A DNA stretch of 64,000 nucleotides from positions 1 to 64,000 of the forward strand of contig JASAND010026033.1 in assembly GCA_030248195.1 (NCBI GenBank), written 5' to 3'. Within the stretch, counting starts at the first letter, position 1. Each line of letters opens with the position of its first letter. The DNA comes from Trissonchulus latispiculum (taxonomy: Eukaryota > Nematoda > Enoplea > Enoplida > Ironidae). Position numbers and translations under genes: made by a program. The notes below the pieces were generated by a model. It made no database searches. It worked only from the letters and a program-made list of their open reading frames with translations, and was not told the origin of the DNA. Below, in pieces: positions 1 to 11,244 of this stretch.

Positions 1-53
1 GGTCCACCAGCCCTGGTAGAAGCGCTACAACAGTTTGAGGTTCGTCACACTTA
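1..53 (+). mobile_element. SINE tail (tRNA-Arg-derived family), cut by window edge
   Basis: These bases match, in reverse, the 3' body of the SINE at 6915-7220. Landmarks are GGTCCACCAGCCCTGG and AAACTGTTGTAGCGC in the other copies. Only the tail lies inside the window; the tRNA head would lie upstream. Confidence 0.6.
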
Positions 54-131
54 ACTACTACGTACTTTTGATTTAACTGAGCGTTACTTCAGCAGCTACC
101 GGTTCAACTAGAGCATTTGCTGGTTTTGCCG

Positions 132-978
132 ATGTTGATAACTCTACCTCCAGCATCTGCACAATTCTTAATCTAACTGGTATAAACATTGCCGGCCGAA
201 ATTTTGCTCTGATATTTGTGGTCAAGTGAGCAAAATTGCACGAAATATCTTTGTATTTTTATCACCAATATTTAATTATTTAAATAATAATTATTACATG
301 ATTTTGACAAAAACATATTATTTTTAATCATTAATATCTGGAATTATTTTGACTTTTTGACCTGACCTATGTTTCGACTGGTTTAGGAGGGGAATTTAAA
401 CTTAAAATTTACATCCGCTCATTCTAGTCTTAGAGGATCAGCAAATCAATTTTAGTTGAGCTAATAATTAACTATGAAGCGTTACTAATTAGTTTTTGGT
501 TCTGTTTGCGTTGATCTCTAATCAAATCTTTAATTCAATTTAATTAAAACCACCATAATCATGTGTATGGCAAGCAGTACTTTCCATTCCCTTTCAATGC
601 TCTAAACTCTTTCTTGCAGTGTTTTGTACTGTGCTGTCTGATTGGGTCTCGACTTTGCCATACGGGAATTTGCCATGACAGCTGCAATCTATCTCTGCGT
701 CGGTAGATGTGAAAACACTGATACTCGAAAATTTTCCCGTCCACAACCGTCGTTTCAGTGCTCACTGCGCTAGGCGGGCAGTATATTCTCAGAATTTGGG
801 GTTTGAGGGAAAGATTGTTGTCAGAATTCGTTTGGTTCGTTTTGAAGCCGAACTTTGGACTTCAAGGGAAGTGCTGAGAATGGTAACGGAAAAGAGGACG
901 AAACTCCCAATACCTCAGACGCAAGAGTTTTTAACACCGGCGGGCCAATTAGGCCGAAACTTAAGTCAAAGTCGCTAA
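132..978 (+). pseudogene. Decayed copy of two-exon small membrane-protein gene
   Basis: This is the mirror-image copy of the gene at 5978-6837. Exon 1 would be 132-225: the ATG and a GTGAGC donor remain, but the exon is 94 bp where both intact copies have 95 bp. One base is missing shortly after the start, so the frame closes quickly. Exon 2 starts after a good acceptor (TTTCTTGCAG) at 620. Its first part, covering the two predicted membrane helices, is scrambled by small indels. The C-terminal part is still open and ends in the same NLSQSR residues as the intact copy. It is a pseudogene on the evidence of the exon-1 frameshift and the lost helices. It could still be a template for gene conversion with the right arm. 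Confidence 0.75.
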
Positions 979-1439
979 AGTCAGTCTTTTAGTTCACTGA
1001 TAAAAAGTTAATGGTAACAACGAAATGGAGTGTTAGCGACATCAGCCTGAGCTTCGGTGTTTCCCTGACGTTGCCGATTCGTGAAACTTGTACTCCATCT
1101 TGTACCTAATACTATTGGGGCACCTCTACCTATCGTTTTTGCTCCGAAGCGCATTCAGCTTAAAGACCTGAAACTTGACTTTTGACGTGGACTGTATAAA
1201 GTCATAAGTTGAGTTTGTACTGTTCGGCTAAAACTCTGTAGGACGCTCACAGCTCACGATCTCCTAAATTAATATCTGAGGAAAGTTGTAAAGAATGGTG
1301 GTTCACAAACTGCTGCTGCAACCCAACACACTCTTACAATCGGACATGAGCTCTTCCTTTCAGCTTATTGCATTAGCCCTGTAATATGCTATCCCGGGAG
1401 AGTGCAATGTTGCCGAGTTGACGAGTACTGTACAGTTGA

Positions 1440-1830
1440 CTATGGGTTTATTTCTTTAAAGATTAAACGGATTAGTTCATCTCAAATTCAACTAATATTG
1501 CTAGCAGTATTAAACGGATTAAATTTTATCCCGAAGAGTTAAACGAAGTAAAACGAGCTTCTTCTTTAATCCTTTAATCCTTTAATCCTTTAGTATTTTA
1601 ATCCTGTTTCTTTATTCATGCAGGATTCGGTGCAGAATCCAACTCCCTGTTTCTTTATTGGTTTCGCAGGATTAAAAATGAGAGTTAATTTTCGTCCTGC
1701 CGCCGTAGTTTCTATTTTCTTTAAGGATTAATTTTAATCGCGTTTAATTCTGCCGGCTGGGTGTTGAGCCGATTTTTAATTTTCGTAGCTATTGACGGAG
1801 GCTTAAACGGATAAAAAAACTAAAACAGCG
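1440..1830. repeat. GGATTAAA/TTTAATCC-rich low-complexity block (left copy)
   Basis: Dense irregular copies of GGATTAAAC and TTTAATCC occur on both strands, mixed with TTTCTTTAAAG. It is the inverted partner of 5110-5490. A third block lies in the spacer at 3220-3490. No coding potential is seen. Confidence 0.75.
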
Positions 1831-2479
1831 AAAAGGTGATTTAAAATTTCAGCGCCAAATAGAGTACTAAATCGTATTGCTGCATTTTCATTGGGCATTT
1901 GATGTTAGTGTTAGAGTTTGGTTATTCTGACTACATTAATGTTTATGTTAGTTAAATAAAACATTCTGCTAAAAAATACAAAAGCGTTTTTTCAAAATGT
2001 TAACCGTTTTAAAAACTGTTAGAAAGCAAACGCAGTGTTTCTTATAACAGTTTTTTAGTTATAGCACATATTTTTCTTACCAACCGGGAAATAGTAGCAG
2101 GGTACTACCGAGATGTTTCTACTTTTTGTCACTTCATTCATAGGCGTGGAAGATTAAAAACGGTTTTTCCTAATGCAAAACTTTCAGACCTATTCTGACT
2201 AGCTCACATGCAAGTGGAAGGGGTTGCCATTTAACACAAATGTTACACACATATACCCCGGGACTCTTTTACTTGATCCCATTCGCTTTCTAGCAAAGTG
2301 GCTGTGAAAAGTTGGGGAAAACAGGAAACTAGGTTGCACATGTTAATGTGTGACGAACCAGTCAACTGTTGTAGCGCTCCTAAGCTGACCGCCAAGCTCC
2401 AAATTTCCCGAAACCCCAAAAGGAGGCGTCGGCACCTCTCGTGACCCACATTTTGTTATTATCGGACTAGTTGAGAGTA

Positions 2480-2670
2480 AGACGTATGTTGTCAGCTTCT
2501 CAGATTTCACCTTTTGAAAGTAACGAACTCCCAGTGCCGGGGATCGAACACGGCCTACTGAACACGACAGACATGCTCCCGCTACACCACAGGGCCATCA
2601 GCTGAACTCCCATTGCAGGCTTATCAATCTTTCCTGTGCCTGCTTCCCTTACATCTCCCCCGGGATTCAA
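2480..2670 (-). mobile_element. tRNA-derived SINE, head region
   Basis: On the minus strand, GGCCCTGTGGTGTAGCGG (box A) is followed by GTTCGATCCCC (box B), about 2545-2605. The upstream CTTATCAATCTTTCCTG stretch is shared with the copies near 3120 and 7180. The anticodon region has drifted relative to the 7.1-kb copy. Confidence 0.7.
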
Positions 2671-2869
2671 TTAAGACGCGTCCCGCGGCTTACTCAACTC
2701 GGAATCGAACCGAGAGCGCATCCAGCGCAGGGCATTCTGAGCTCAAGGGATCCGTGCTCCCCCGACATACGTTGCAGACCTCTTTTGATTTAGCCAACCA
2801 AAAGCAACTACATACTGGGGGACCAGAGACAGGAGTTCAATCCGGGCCGGCAGCCTAGACACATGTAGC

Positions 2870-3165
2870 GCTTCTACCAGGGCTGGTGTACCAAGAGGAA
2901 ACAGGGGACAACAAGCCTGAACGGGTATGCGTCAGGCACCCTTGTATCCACGAAACCAGGACCTAGGAGAGACAAGGGAAGAGGGAGGTTCAGCTTTTCA
3001 CTCACCATTGAAAGTAAAGGATTGGCCCAGCCGGCGTTCGAACCACGGTCCTTCTGATTCCGGAGCAGATGCTAACCCACTACTCCGCAGGGCCATCAGT
3101 TGATCTCCCATATCAGGCTTATCAATCTTTCCTATGCCGGCTTCCCTTACAGAAGTCTGATTAGT
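2870..3165 (-). mobile_element. tRNA-Arg-derived SINE, near full length
   Basis: Same organisation as the element at 6915-7220. On the minus strand the tRNA-like head spans about 3030-3100 and has box A- and box B-like motifs and a TCCGGAA anticodon loop. The body runs down to GCGCTTCTACCAGGGC at 2879. It lies directly beside the 2480-2670 copy in the same orientation. Confidence 0.75.
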
Positions 3166-3219
3166 ATAGGCAAGATTTTATAATCGGAAGAGTGAGACAG
3201 GCAGCACTTCATAGGCCCT

Positions 3220-3490
3220 ATTTCTTTAAAGATTAAAATGGTCGGATTAAACGGATTAAAAACCAGCAGGATTAAAACTTTTAACCTCTATTTCTTTATT
3301 GCAGGATTAAACGGATTAAACAGATTAAAATTAACTCGTTTAATCCTGCTGTTTTAACTCGCAGATTAAATGAGTTTATTTTAATCCGTTTAATCCTGCA
3401 ATAAAGAAATAGAAGTTAAAAGTTTTAATCCTGCAGGATTTTAATCCGCGGGCCAAAAACTAATCCAAACGCTATTTCTTTATTGCTGGG
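3220..3490. repeat. GGATTAAA block, internally inverted
   Basis: The GGATTAAAC units run in plus orientation in the first half. TTTAATCCTG units dominate the second half, so the block can fold back on itself. TATTTCTTTA flanks both halves. Confidence 0.7.
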
Positions 3491-5109
3491 ATTAGTTAAC
3501 TAGAAATAGTTTTTGGAAACTTGGAATTAGCCCTTGCACTACTTAAAGCGCAAAACTTGCCAGTTGACCTGAAATTTGGTGTGGGTGTGCTTCCAGTCGC
3601 ACTAAAGCGAATGGCAACATAAGGTCTTTTTATTTCGAAAAATTCAGTTTATTCTAATTCCTTCGATTTGCAAGAATTACAAAAAGTAACCAAAAAATTT
3701 GTCACCGATTTCGTGAAAAAAGGTTTCTGTATCAAAGTCCGTTTGCTATCCAGCTTTTTTATAAATTTAGTATACCTAAACTAACGGAGTAAAAATAGCA
3801 TGAAAGTAAATAATGAACAGCTGAATCAAAAATCGACTGTCAGAGCTCCATTATGCTTCCCGACTCCTAAATCAGAACTTTTCAGCAGAATAGAATACAA
3901 CAAACTTCTTATTTCTTCGAGGCCTTCTTCGCATAAAAATGCCATCTTTTGTTTCCTAGAGAAAATCTCAAAAACTCTAAAAATGATTTCCGAAGCGGAA
4001 ACTTATCGTATCTCGCTCGACACTATTTATTGAACTGCCGATTGAACTATTGAATTGAATTCGTAGAAAGGATGCTTTAATCAAGAGTACTTTAATTGAT
4101 GGTTTTGTAAGAGATTGACTAAAACTAACTACATAATTTTTATACCGTTAAAAAGATCTCGTTATACGCACCATAAAGAACTGAGTGTCTTACTCTTCCT
4201 ATTATAAACTCTTGCAAATACCTAAGTTTACTAAATTTTTATGGTTTCTCTATGTTTGAGTCCGGACCTGGATCGGACCGCGGCACCCACCGCCAACTCT
4301 GCTGGGGCAGTCCGATGTCAAAAGAAAAATCTGAGAATCTGTAATTTATATGACTTATATCAAATATCATTTCGGTTAGCAAAATAATCAACACAAAAAT
4401 GTTGGCCAAGATCAGCAAGTCCGAATACAGACTTTTTGGCTTTTTTCGAAATAACCACTGTTGGGCATTGGCCAATTCATTTCTAGGTGACACGGGTTTG
4501 GTGACACAAGGTCGTTTGGAAATCTGGAAATTAACTAAAATGTATGCACAACCTGAAGTTTGCCTGTTTATCCCAACTTTGTCAAGCAACCACTTTAGCT
4601 AGAAAGCGAAAAAATAGGATCAAATAAAAAGGAGTCCCGGGGTATGTGTGTGTAACACATTTGTGTTAAATGGCAACCCTTCCACTTGCATGGTAGATAC
4701 TTCAGAATCGCTGAAAGTATTCGTCGCAATTAGGGAAAAACGTTTTTAATCTTACAGCCTATGGATGAGACAGTGACTAAAAATTAGAAACGACTCGGTT
4801 AATTTGCCTGTGCGATGACACCTTGCTTCTATTTCCCGGCTTGCGTAACAGAAGAAATATGTATATAATAAAAACTGTTATAAACTTTGCTTTGCTTTGC
4901 TAACAGTTTTTAAAACGGTTAGCAATTTTGAGAAAATAACTTTTGTATTTTTTAGCAGAATGTTTTATTTAACTAACATAAACATTATGTATTTAAGAAT
5001 AGCTAAGCTCAACACTAACATCAAATGCCCAATGAAAATGCAGCAAGTGTCATTACGATAGTGACAGCGCCGTCTATATAGGCAGTTGCTGATTGTAAAT
5101 GCACCTTTT

Positions 5110-5490
5110 CGCTGTTTTAGTTTTTAATCCGTTTAACCTCCGTAGCAGCACGGGGATTAAAAATCAGTTCAAAACTAGCCAGCAGGATTAAACGGATTAA
5201 AATTAATCCTTAAAGAAATAGAAATTACGGCGGCCGGATTAAAATTAACTCTCTCATTTTTAATCCTGCGAAGTAATAAAGAAATAGGGTTGGATTAAAT
5301 ATTTTAATCCTGCATGATTAAAGAAACAGGATTAAAGGTCTAAAGGATTAAAGGATTAAAGGATTAAAAGAAGCTCGTTTAACTCGTTTAACTCGCAGGA
5401 TAAAATTTAATCCGTTTAATCCTGCTAGCTATTTCTTTAATGTGGATTAATTTTAATCTAATCCGTTTAATCTTTAAAGAAATAAACCCA
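5110..5490. repeat. GGATTAAA/TTTAATCC-rich block (right copy)
   Basis: Inverted partner of 1440-1830, with runs of AAAGGATTAAAGGATTAAAG near 5340. No coding potential is seen. Confidence 0.75.
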
Positions 5491-5977
5491 TAGTCCTTTA
5501 AACCTGCAATATGCTCAACTCAGGCAACGGTATACCCTCTCCCCGGGATAGCATATTACAGGCTAATGCAATAAGCTGAAAGGAAGAGCTGCATGTCCGA
5601 TTGTAAAGTATTGTTTAGGTTTATAGCAGCAGTTTGTAAACCACCATTCTTTACAACTTTCCTCAGATAATTAATTTAGGAGATCGGTATTTGTGAAACG
5701 TCCTGCAAGTGTTTTATGTTTTAGTACAAACTCAACTTATGACTTTATAGAGTCCACGTCAAAGTCAAAGTTTCAGGTCTTTAAAACTGAATGCGCTTCG
5801 GAGCAAAAACGTTAGGCAAGAGACGTGGCTTTAATAGAAATAGTATTAGGTACAAGATGGAGTACAAGTTTCACGAATCGGCAACGTCAGGGAAACACCG
5901 AAACTCAGGCTGATGTCGCTAACACTCCATTTCGTTGTTACCATTAACTTTTTATCAGTGAACTAAAAAGATTGACT

Positions 5978-6837
5978 TTAGCGACTTTGACTTAAGTTTC
6001 GGCGCTGATTAGCCCGCCGGTTATTAAAAACTCTGCGTCTGGGGTATTGGAAGTTTCGTCCTCTTTCCCGTTGCCATTCTCGCGCTCCCACTTCCGCTTG
6101 AAGTCCAAAGTTCGGCTTCAAAACGAACCAAACGAATTCTGACAACAATGTTTCCTCAAAGCCCCAAATTCTGAGAATATACTGCCCGCCTAGCGCAGTG
6201 AGCACTGAAACGACGGTTGTGGTTAGGAGGATTTTCGGTATCTGATTTTCACATCTGCCATTTTCGCAGAAGGCATAGATTGCAGCTGTCATGGCAAATT
6301 CCCATATGGCAAAGCCGATAGCAAGTCCGACAGCACAGCGCAAAACACTGCAAGAAAGAGTTTAGAGCATTGAAAGGGAATGGAGGGTACTCCTTGCCAT
6401 ACACATGATTATGGTGGTTTTAATTAAATTGAATTAAAGATTTGATTAGAGATCAACGCAAACAGAACCAAAAGTAATTAGTAACGCTTCGTAGTTAATT
6501 ATTAACTCAACTAAAATTGATTTGCTGATCCTCTAAGACTAGAATGAGCGGATGTAAATTTTAAGTTTAAATTCACCTCCTAAGCCAGTCGAAACATAGG
6601 TCAGGTCAAAAAGTCAAAATAATTCCAGATAATTAATGATTAAAAATAATATGTTTTTGTCAAAATCATGTAATAATTATTATTTAAATAATTAAATATT
6701 GAGTGATAAAAATACAAAGATATTTCGTGCAATTTTGCTTACTTGACCACAAATATCAGAGCAGGGTTTCGGCCGGCAATGTTTATACTAGTTAGATTAA
6801 GAATTGTGCGAATGCTGGAGGTAAGAGTTATCAACAT
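5978..6837 (-). CDS. Small two-helix membrane protein, unknown family, two exons (intact copy)
   Basis: Predicted model: exon 1 is 6837-6743 (ATG; 95 bp), the intron 6742-6348 (GTAAGC donor, TTTCTTGCAG acceptor), and exon 2 6347-5978, giving 154 aa. The split codon is 2+1. The paralogue at 45173-46420 has exactly the same first-exon length and splice phase, which is the main support for the model. Two hydrophobic helices are visible at about residues 36-55 and 64-85. They flank a short loop with FCENGRCENQI, whose two cysteines could pair. The first helix holds AVGLAIGFAIW and the second LLTTTVVSVLTALGG. The tail after about residue 95 is basic and diverges from the paralogue. No known domain is recognised and function is unknown. 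The gene lies on one arm of an inverted repeat whose other arm holds a decayed copy. Transcription is not shown. Confidence 0.65.
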
Positions 6838-6914
6838 CGGCAAAACCAGCAAATGGTCTAGCTGAACCGGTAGCTGCTGAAATAACGCTCAGTTAAATCA
6901 AAAGTACGTAGTAG

Positions 6915-7220
6915 TTAAGTGTGTGACGAACCTCAAACTGTTGTAGCGCTTCTACCAGGGCTGGTGGACCAAGAAGAAACCGAGGACAAGCCCGAACGGG
7001 AGGCGTCAGGCACCCTCGTACCCACGAAACCAGGACCTAGAAGAGAGAAGGGAAGAGGGAGGTTCAGCTTTTCACTCACCATTGAATTGGCCCAGCCGGG
7101 GATCGAATCACGGCCCTTCTGATCCGGAAACAGACATGCCACCGCTACACCACAGGGCCATCAGCTGAACTCCCATAGCAGGCTTATCAATCTTTCCTGT
7201 GCCTGCTTCCCTTACACTGT
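6915..7220 (-). mobile_element. tRNA-Arg(CCG)-derived SINE, best copy
   Basis: On the minus strand about 7160-7085 folds as a tRNA. The acceptor GGCCCTG pairs with CTGGGCC with one mismatch, box A is GTGGTGTAGCGG, and box B is GATTCGATCCCC. The anticodon stem-loop TCTGTTTCCGGATCAGA gives CCG, matching tRNA-Arg. The body continues to GTCACACAC at about 6920. A conserved 5' flank (GCCTGCTATGGGAGTTCAG) belongs to the unit because it recurs in the copies at 2.6 and 3.1 kb. Confidence 0.8.
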
Positions 7221-8156
7221 TAGTTATTTGGTTGGGGACTTGATCTGCACGATAACGGCTGAGCCTCCCCGACAAATTGGAGCTTCGGCGACCCCCACAG
7301 TTCAATATATAATTATGTACAAGTACGCTCAATGTTTATGACTACTGCTGGACCGTTTTGAGCTTCAACACAAAACATACAAAGTGGACGTGCACAATTG
7401 TGTGGAGTCCAATTTGTGGAGGAGATCAGCCATTACCGTGCAGATCATGTCCCCTGCCTAACAGATGAAAGTTCACACTCAAAGTTATTATGTACTCTTG
7501 GTTATACTACATTTTGCTATGCTTATTATGCGAAATACTATTAATATTTAGATGATATTGAGCTTTTTACAAATATATAAAATTGAAACACTAAAACAGT
7601 GCAGTATTCAGAAACTGCTAACTACATATGGAACACGGAAGCAAAACATACCGGCATTTTTGTGGTTCACAAATAAGTCCTCGCAATTATCTCGCAAAAC
7701 GGACAGGTGTTTGCGTTGACTAATTTTTTAGCAGATCGTTCGATCAAACAACTACTTGTTCACTCGTTTATACGGTTGATCGTTTCCTCAGTGGACTGAT
7801 AATTTTAAGTTAAATTGAAATTCATTGAATTTTGGGACACAAACTCAACTTTTGAGCACATTTTAGCATAGTTGTAGCAGTATATGTAGATTTAGTACAC
7901 TACAGTACAGTATACTTTGGGGTCCACCCACTAAGGGGGGGCGTCTGAGTCAATTGACACTAGGTTTAGAGTTCTGACTTGGAAAGGCGATCTTATTGAC
8001 GTAATAATTTTAAGGGCTACCCAGCTAGTTAAAATTAACTCATTTAACTCTTTTAACCCTGGCGCGAAAAGGATCGAGTTAATTTTAGCTCTTCTAACTC
8101 GCACTCGAAAAGGCCCTTAGATTGTCGATGTTTTGAAAAAGAGCGTTTATCGTCAT
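7221..8156. other. No gene seen; part of a segmental duplication
   Basis: 7628-7800 resembles 46610-46790 (ACATACCGGCATT, GTTGATCGTTTC), so the duplication that carries the small membrane-protein gene extends into this stretch. The rest is AT-rich with no recognisable ORF. Confidence 0.5.
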
Positions 8157-8200
8157 GTGGAAGTCAAATATTATGTGATGGGCATGGATATTCGAGTAAT
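8157..8200 (+). repeat. Short repeat shared with 10002-10045
   Basis: TGGAAGTCAAATA, then TATGTGATGGGCATGGAT, occurs here and again just downstream of the zinc-finger debris at 10 kb, with few differences. Confidence 0.6.
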
Positions 8201-8260
8201 ATTGTTAAATATCAGCAACCCAGAAAGGTTGAAATCAGCTTAATAATCTAGTCTCCTTGT

Positions 8261-8400
8261 CCGGGGATGTGGCTTAGTGGAAGAGCGTTCTACTCTAAAA
8301 CCAAAGCTCGGCGGTTCGATCCCCGCCCTGGACACTTTTCTTCACTTCTTTCAGATTCTGATTTCAACCTTTCACATTTGGCGACCGTGCCGTGTCCTTA
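8261..8400 (+). mobile_element. tRNA-Ala-like SINE
   Basis: The head GGGGATGTGGCTTAGTGG resembles the start of tRNA-Ala, and box B GGTTCGATCCCC sits at 8313-8324. The acceptor 3' side does not close well, so this is a SINE head and not a working tRNA. The tail (TTTCAACCTTTCA) and GATCCCCGCCC are shared with the copy at 57575-57665. Confidence 0.7.
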
Positions 8401-9728
8401 CCGCTCTGAGGAGATGAAGTCGTTTGTGATGCCTGGGAATTGTGGAATTGCAGGTCCTTGAGATAATTGGTTTATATGGTGGTCCTCGTGGTGCTAAGGG
8501 TTAATATGGTGCTTATTGGTTCTTGTGTGATTTGATATAAAGGCTCCCGGCTTTGAAGAAGAATGAAGTATAATATGGCCTCGGGTTAGGAGGCAGCCGG
8601 GGAGCCGCCCTTAGACCTTAGACCACGAGATTGCAAACTTGGCATTTCTGAGGCCGTAACTTTTTATTCTGCTGGAGCGGAATATCTTCCCCGGTTTTGT
8701 AGTATAAAATGCATGTATGAGATTGTTAGGCTCTGATGTTTCTCCTATGTTCAACACACTGCCTAGTATATTTATTTTTTAGAAGCAACAAAATGTGATG
8801 AAGATAGCTCTTTGGCTTTTAGAAGAATCCAAACTAACCCTTTTGCAGAAGTTTCAATGAGCTTTAGTAAATAAATGCTTTGAAATTTAAAAATACGCCA
8901 TGGCGTTATTTGTTTCTCGAATCCTCCGCAGCTATTATCGATTAGTGAAGGTTCGTTTACACAAAACTTATACAATGCAATACAATATCAAATTGAAATT
9001 GCACCAAATCAAATTAGGATTAGCAACGGTCTGTTCGCAACTCCTGCTCGATGTTCGATGCTCAAAAAAATAAAATTTATCCCCAAGCTAAACTAGACTC
9101 CCTATTCTTGACTTCTTAAGCCGCGAATCGAGATTCAATTAATAAGCCTGAATAATACAGATCGGCTAGTGTAGTGCTTAAGACGTAAGACTGGCACCGC
9201 AATAGCCAGAGATCAATTCACAGTTGAATTTCAGTGTTTTATTTTTCTACTGACTGTTCTTACTGCCCTTCTTTCTTACCGCTTTGGAAGTGGAAACAAA
9301 ATAATAATAATTCAGATTTTTGGCAAGTAGTTGGAAAAGAAGCCAGCGTGTTTTCTACAGTTGGATAGATACTTAAAGTCTAGCGTCTGCTTGGGCAAGA
9401 GGCCCGACACTTGCTTCATGACACATTAAGTTTTAAGTGAGTTCAATGGAATGATGCTTCCGTGCTTGGCATTTGGCTCCTCAGATTCTAGTTATATAAT
9501 TAATAAATTTCATATCACTTTTATCTAGTCTTCAAGTTCAAAGTGAGTAAAGTCTTACTAATTTGAATCTGCTAATTTTTAAACTAAGATAAAAATAAAG
9601 GGCTCAACGATGGAATATTACCCCTTTTAGGGGTGATCTTGTTTTTCTCGTCCATAGATTCAAAATTTCAAAAAATTTTCGTCCCTTCACCTCGAGTGTA
9701 TTAAAAAGGGTCATGCGCTTGAAGGAGA
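8401..9728. other. No gene seen; possible tRNA-like repeat at about 9160-9240
   Basis: AT-rich. At 9160-9240, GGCTAGTGTAGTGCTTAAGA followed about 40 bases on by AGATCAATTC could be a degenerate SINE head. At 9600-9650 a short sequence (GGAATATT, CCTTTTAGGGG) recurs at 57020-57050. No convincing ORF. Confidence 0.35.
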
Positions 9729-10000
9729 GAAAGGAATCTCTTTTCCGCAATATCAAGCCAACATGACCAGGTAGGCGTTTTCAAAGCGAGAAGAACAGAT
9801 TCCTACTCCGGCGCCGATTCCCGACAATGAGCCCTAACTCCCTTTTCCCTGCCCCCATTGTGGCAAGGCTTGCACAACCAAGAACAACCTTCGTCGCCAG
9901 CTAGCACAACGCCATGGCATTGGCGCTCCTCCTTCCCAGTGCCCGATCTGCAAAAACGAGTGTCAAACAAAAGATGGTCTCTACGAGCACAAATATTATT
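9729..10000 (+). pseudogene. C2H2 zinc-finger ORF fragment, degenerate
   Basis: Homologous to 31520-31880. Two finger-like segments are readable: CPHCGKACTTKNNLRR, with the second zinc-binding half degraded, then CPICKNECQTKDGLYEH. An ATG at about 9761 is followed at once by a stop (the TAG of CCAGGTAGG) where the other copy reads through. The sequence is therefore a dead copy. C2H2 fingers with this spacing occur in transcription factors and in the N-termini of some retrotransposon proteins. The repeated occurrence favours a mobile or multicopy source. Confidence 0.55.
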
Positions 10001-10001
10001 A

Positions 10002-10045
10002 TGGAAGTCAAATACTATGTGATGGGCATGGATGTTCGGCTAATA
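10002..10045 (+). repeat. Second copy of short repeat at 8157-8200
   Basis: GTCAAATACTATGTGATGGG matches the copy 1.85 kb upstream. Confidence 0.6.
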
Positions 10046-10382
10046 TAAGGGATCATTCAATATAAGTAATGAAACTGATGTGAATTGAGTTATTTGTAGA
10101 CGAAAATATACTGAATCAAATAATTATATGTGATGGGCTCATGGTTCTCATGCTTTACGATTTTCTTCATCTTCGTGGTTTATTTATATAGTTATCTAAT
10201 TTCTGTTGGGAAGTTTCGAAAATTGTTACATAACTAATTGGAATAATAATTTATACGTGACGTAAGTTATTTTGGTAAATTTATTATTGCTTTGAGTAAC
10301 TATGCATTAACTGTATTAATTACGTTTTATTAATGCTGTTATATATTATTTAACAACATAATATACCTATGTCAGGAGTCCT

Positions 10383-11240
10383 AGTGGTTTTAATTGGAGC
10401 ATTAATCAAAATTAAAGAATTATTCTAGTTACGATTTTAATAAAAGTAGGAAATGTAAGATTCTATATAATACGTACCTAGAAAGTGCAATCTGTCTGCT
10501 GAAAGTGCAATAGTGCTGCCTAAAGCAGCCAATACTTACGCATAACTTAACTACGCCTGCAGCAGTATTTTCGGGCTGCCGACTTGCAGCTACATTTGTG
10601 CTGCTGAAACTACCGTAAGACTGCTGGAAAGTAACTGGGTAGCTGTAATTGCTTATGCTCTATACTGATTTGCTGAAACAATTGGGGTTGGGAAAAGATT
10701 TAAAGTAATTCCGGGAATTACTATAAGTTAGAAACTTTGACGAATGTTTCAGGGAAAGTTTAAGAGATTTTATGCTTCCACTGAAAGGCGAAAATATTTG
10801 GGAATAAATAACAAAAGCTCAGCTTCAAAGGGGCCGACGCTGCTTGACGAATAGCAGGCCCGAGTTTAGAAACCAGCAGCACCAGAAACACCTAAAAAAG
10901 GGAAGGATAAGGAATTCTTGCAAAGCAACATGTGGATGGAGGGCGGGGATTGCTAATGATTAAAGTTGGTGCAAATTGGGAACTGTTAGAAGGATTGCTC
11001 TGTGGTTTTGTGACGTCTCACTTGCGATACCAATAATGAAGTTTGCAGTATCTAGTAAACGAAAACGAAAGAAGAACTTGTCTGTGTTGTTGAATTGCCC
11101 TATTTGTTTTGAGGCTAGAGCGATCCACGATAAACTTTGTGTGTCAGGCTGAGGGTGTCAAGCCCAAGCCCAGAGCGAACGAACTTCAACAAACTCAGTG
11201 TAAGGGTGTCAAACCCAGCACTGCCTACGAACGAAGCCTA
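10383..11240 (+). repeat. Interspersed repeat, copy 1 (with about 145-bp extra segment)
   Basis: Closely matches 27898-28660. Shared landmarks are AAAGAATTATTCTAGTTACG, TGCTGAAACAATTGGGGTTG and GGCGAAAATATTTGGGAATA. The CAGTGTAAGGGTGTCAA end repeats with small variations. This copy has an additional segment at about 10480-10625. Short open frames exist but none is recognisable. Confidence 0.7.
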
Positions 11241-11244
11241 ACTT

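Larger units (their letters stand above)
1..2345 (+). repeat. Left arm of large inverted repeat
   Basis: The first bases read as the reverse complement of about 6890-6971, and the match continues inward to about 2340, which pairs with about 4535. Shared landmarks include the SINE tail, the small membrane-protein gene, the GGATTAAA-rich block and a block with CCCGGGACTC near 2258. The arms have diverged by many small indels. Because the right arm runs into a SINE at its outer end, this arm probably continues to the left of the window. Confidence 0.9.
2346..4535. other. Spacer between the inverted-repeat arms
   Basis: About 2.2 kb that does not pair with either arm. It holds two SINE copies (2480-2670 and 2870-3165) and a GGATTAAA block (3220-3490). 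From 3500 to 4535 I see only a weak 77-codon ORF at 3800-4033 without recognisable domain, so no gene is called. Confidence 0.6.
4535..6971 (-). repeat. Right arm of large inverted repeat
   Basis: Reverse complement of 1-2345 with many small differences. This arm carries the intact copy of the small membrane-protein gene. The outer end passes without a break into the SINE at 6915-7220. Confidence 0.9.

Noticed and set aside
1440..5490. Interstitial telomere repeats
   Set aside because: GGATTAAA units are irregular and do not match TTAGG or TTAGGC arrays.
7085..7160. A working tRNA-Arg(CCG) gene on the minus strand
   Set aside because: It folds well, but it is embedded in a repeated unit with conserved flanks on both sides and degenerate sisters at 2.5 and 3.0 kb, so a SINE head is more likely.
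8261..8336. A working tRNA-Ala gene
   Set aside because: The box motifs fit, but the acceptor 3' side does not pair with GGGGATG and the anticodon stem is poor. The tail shared with 57.6 kb marks it as a SINE.
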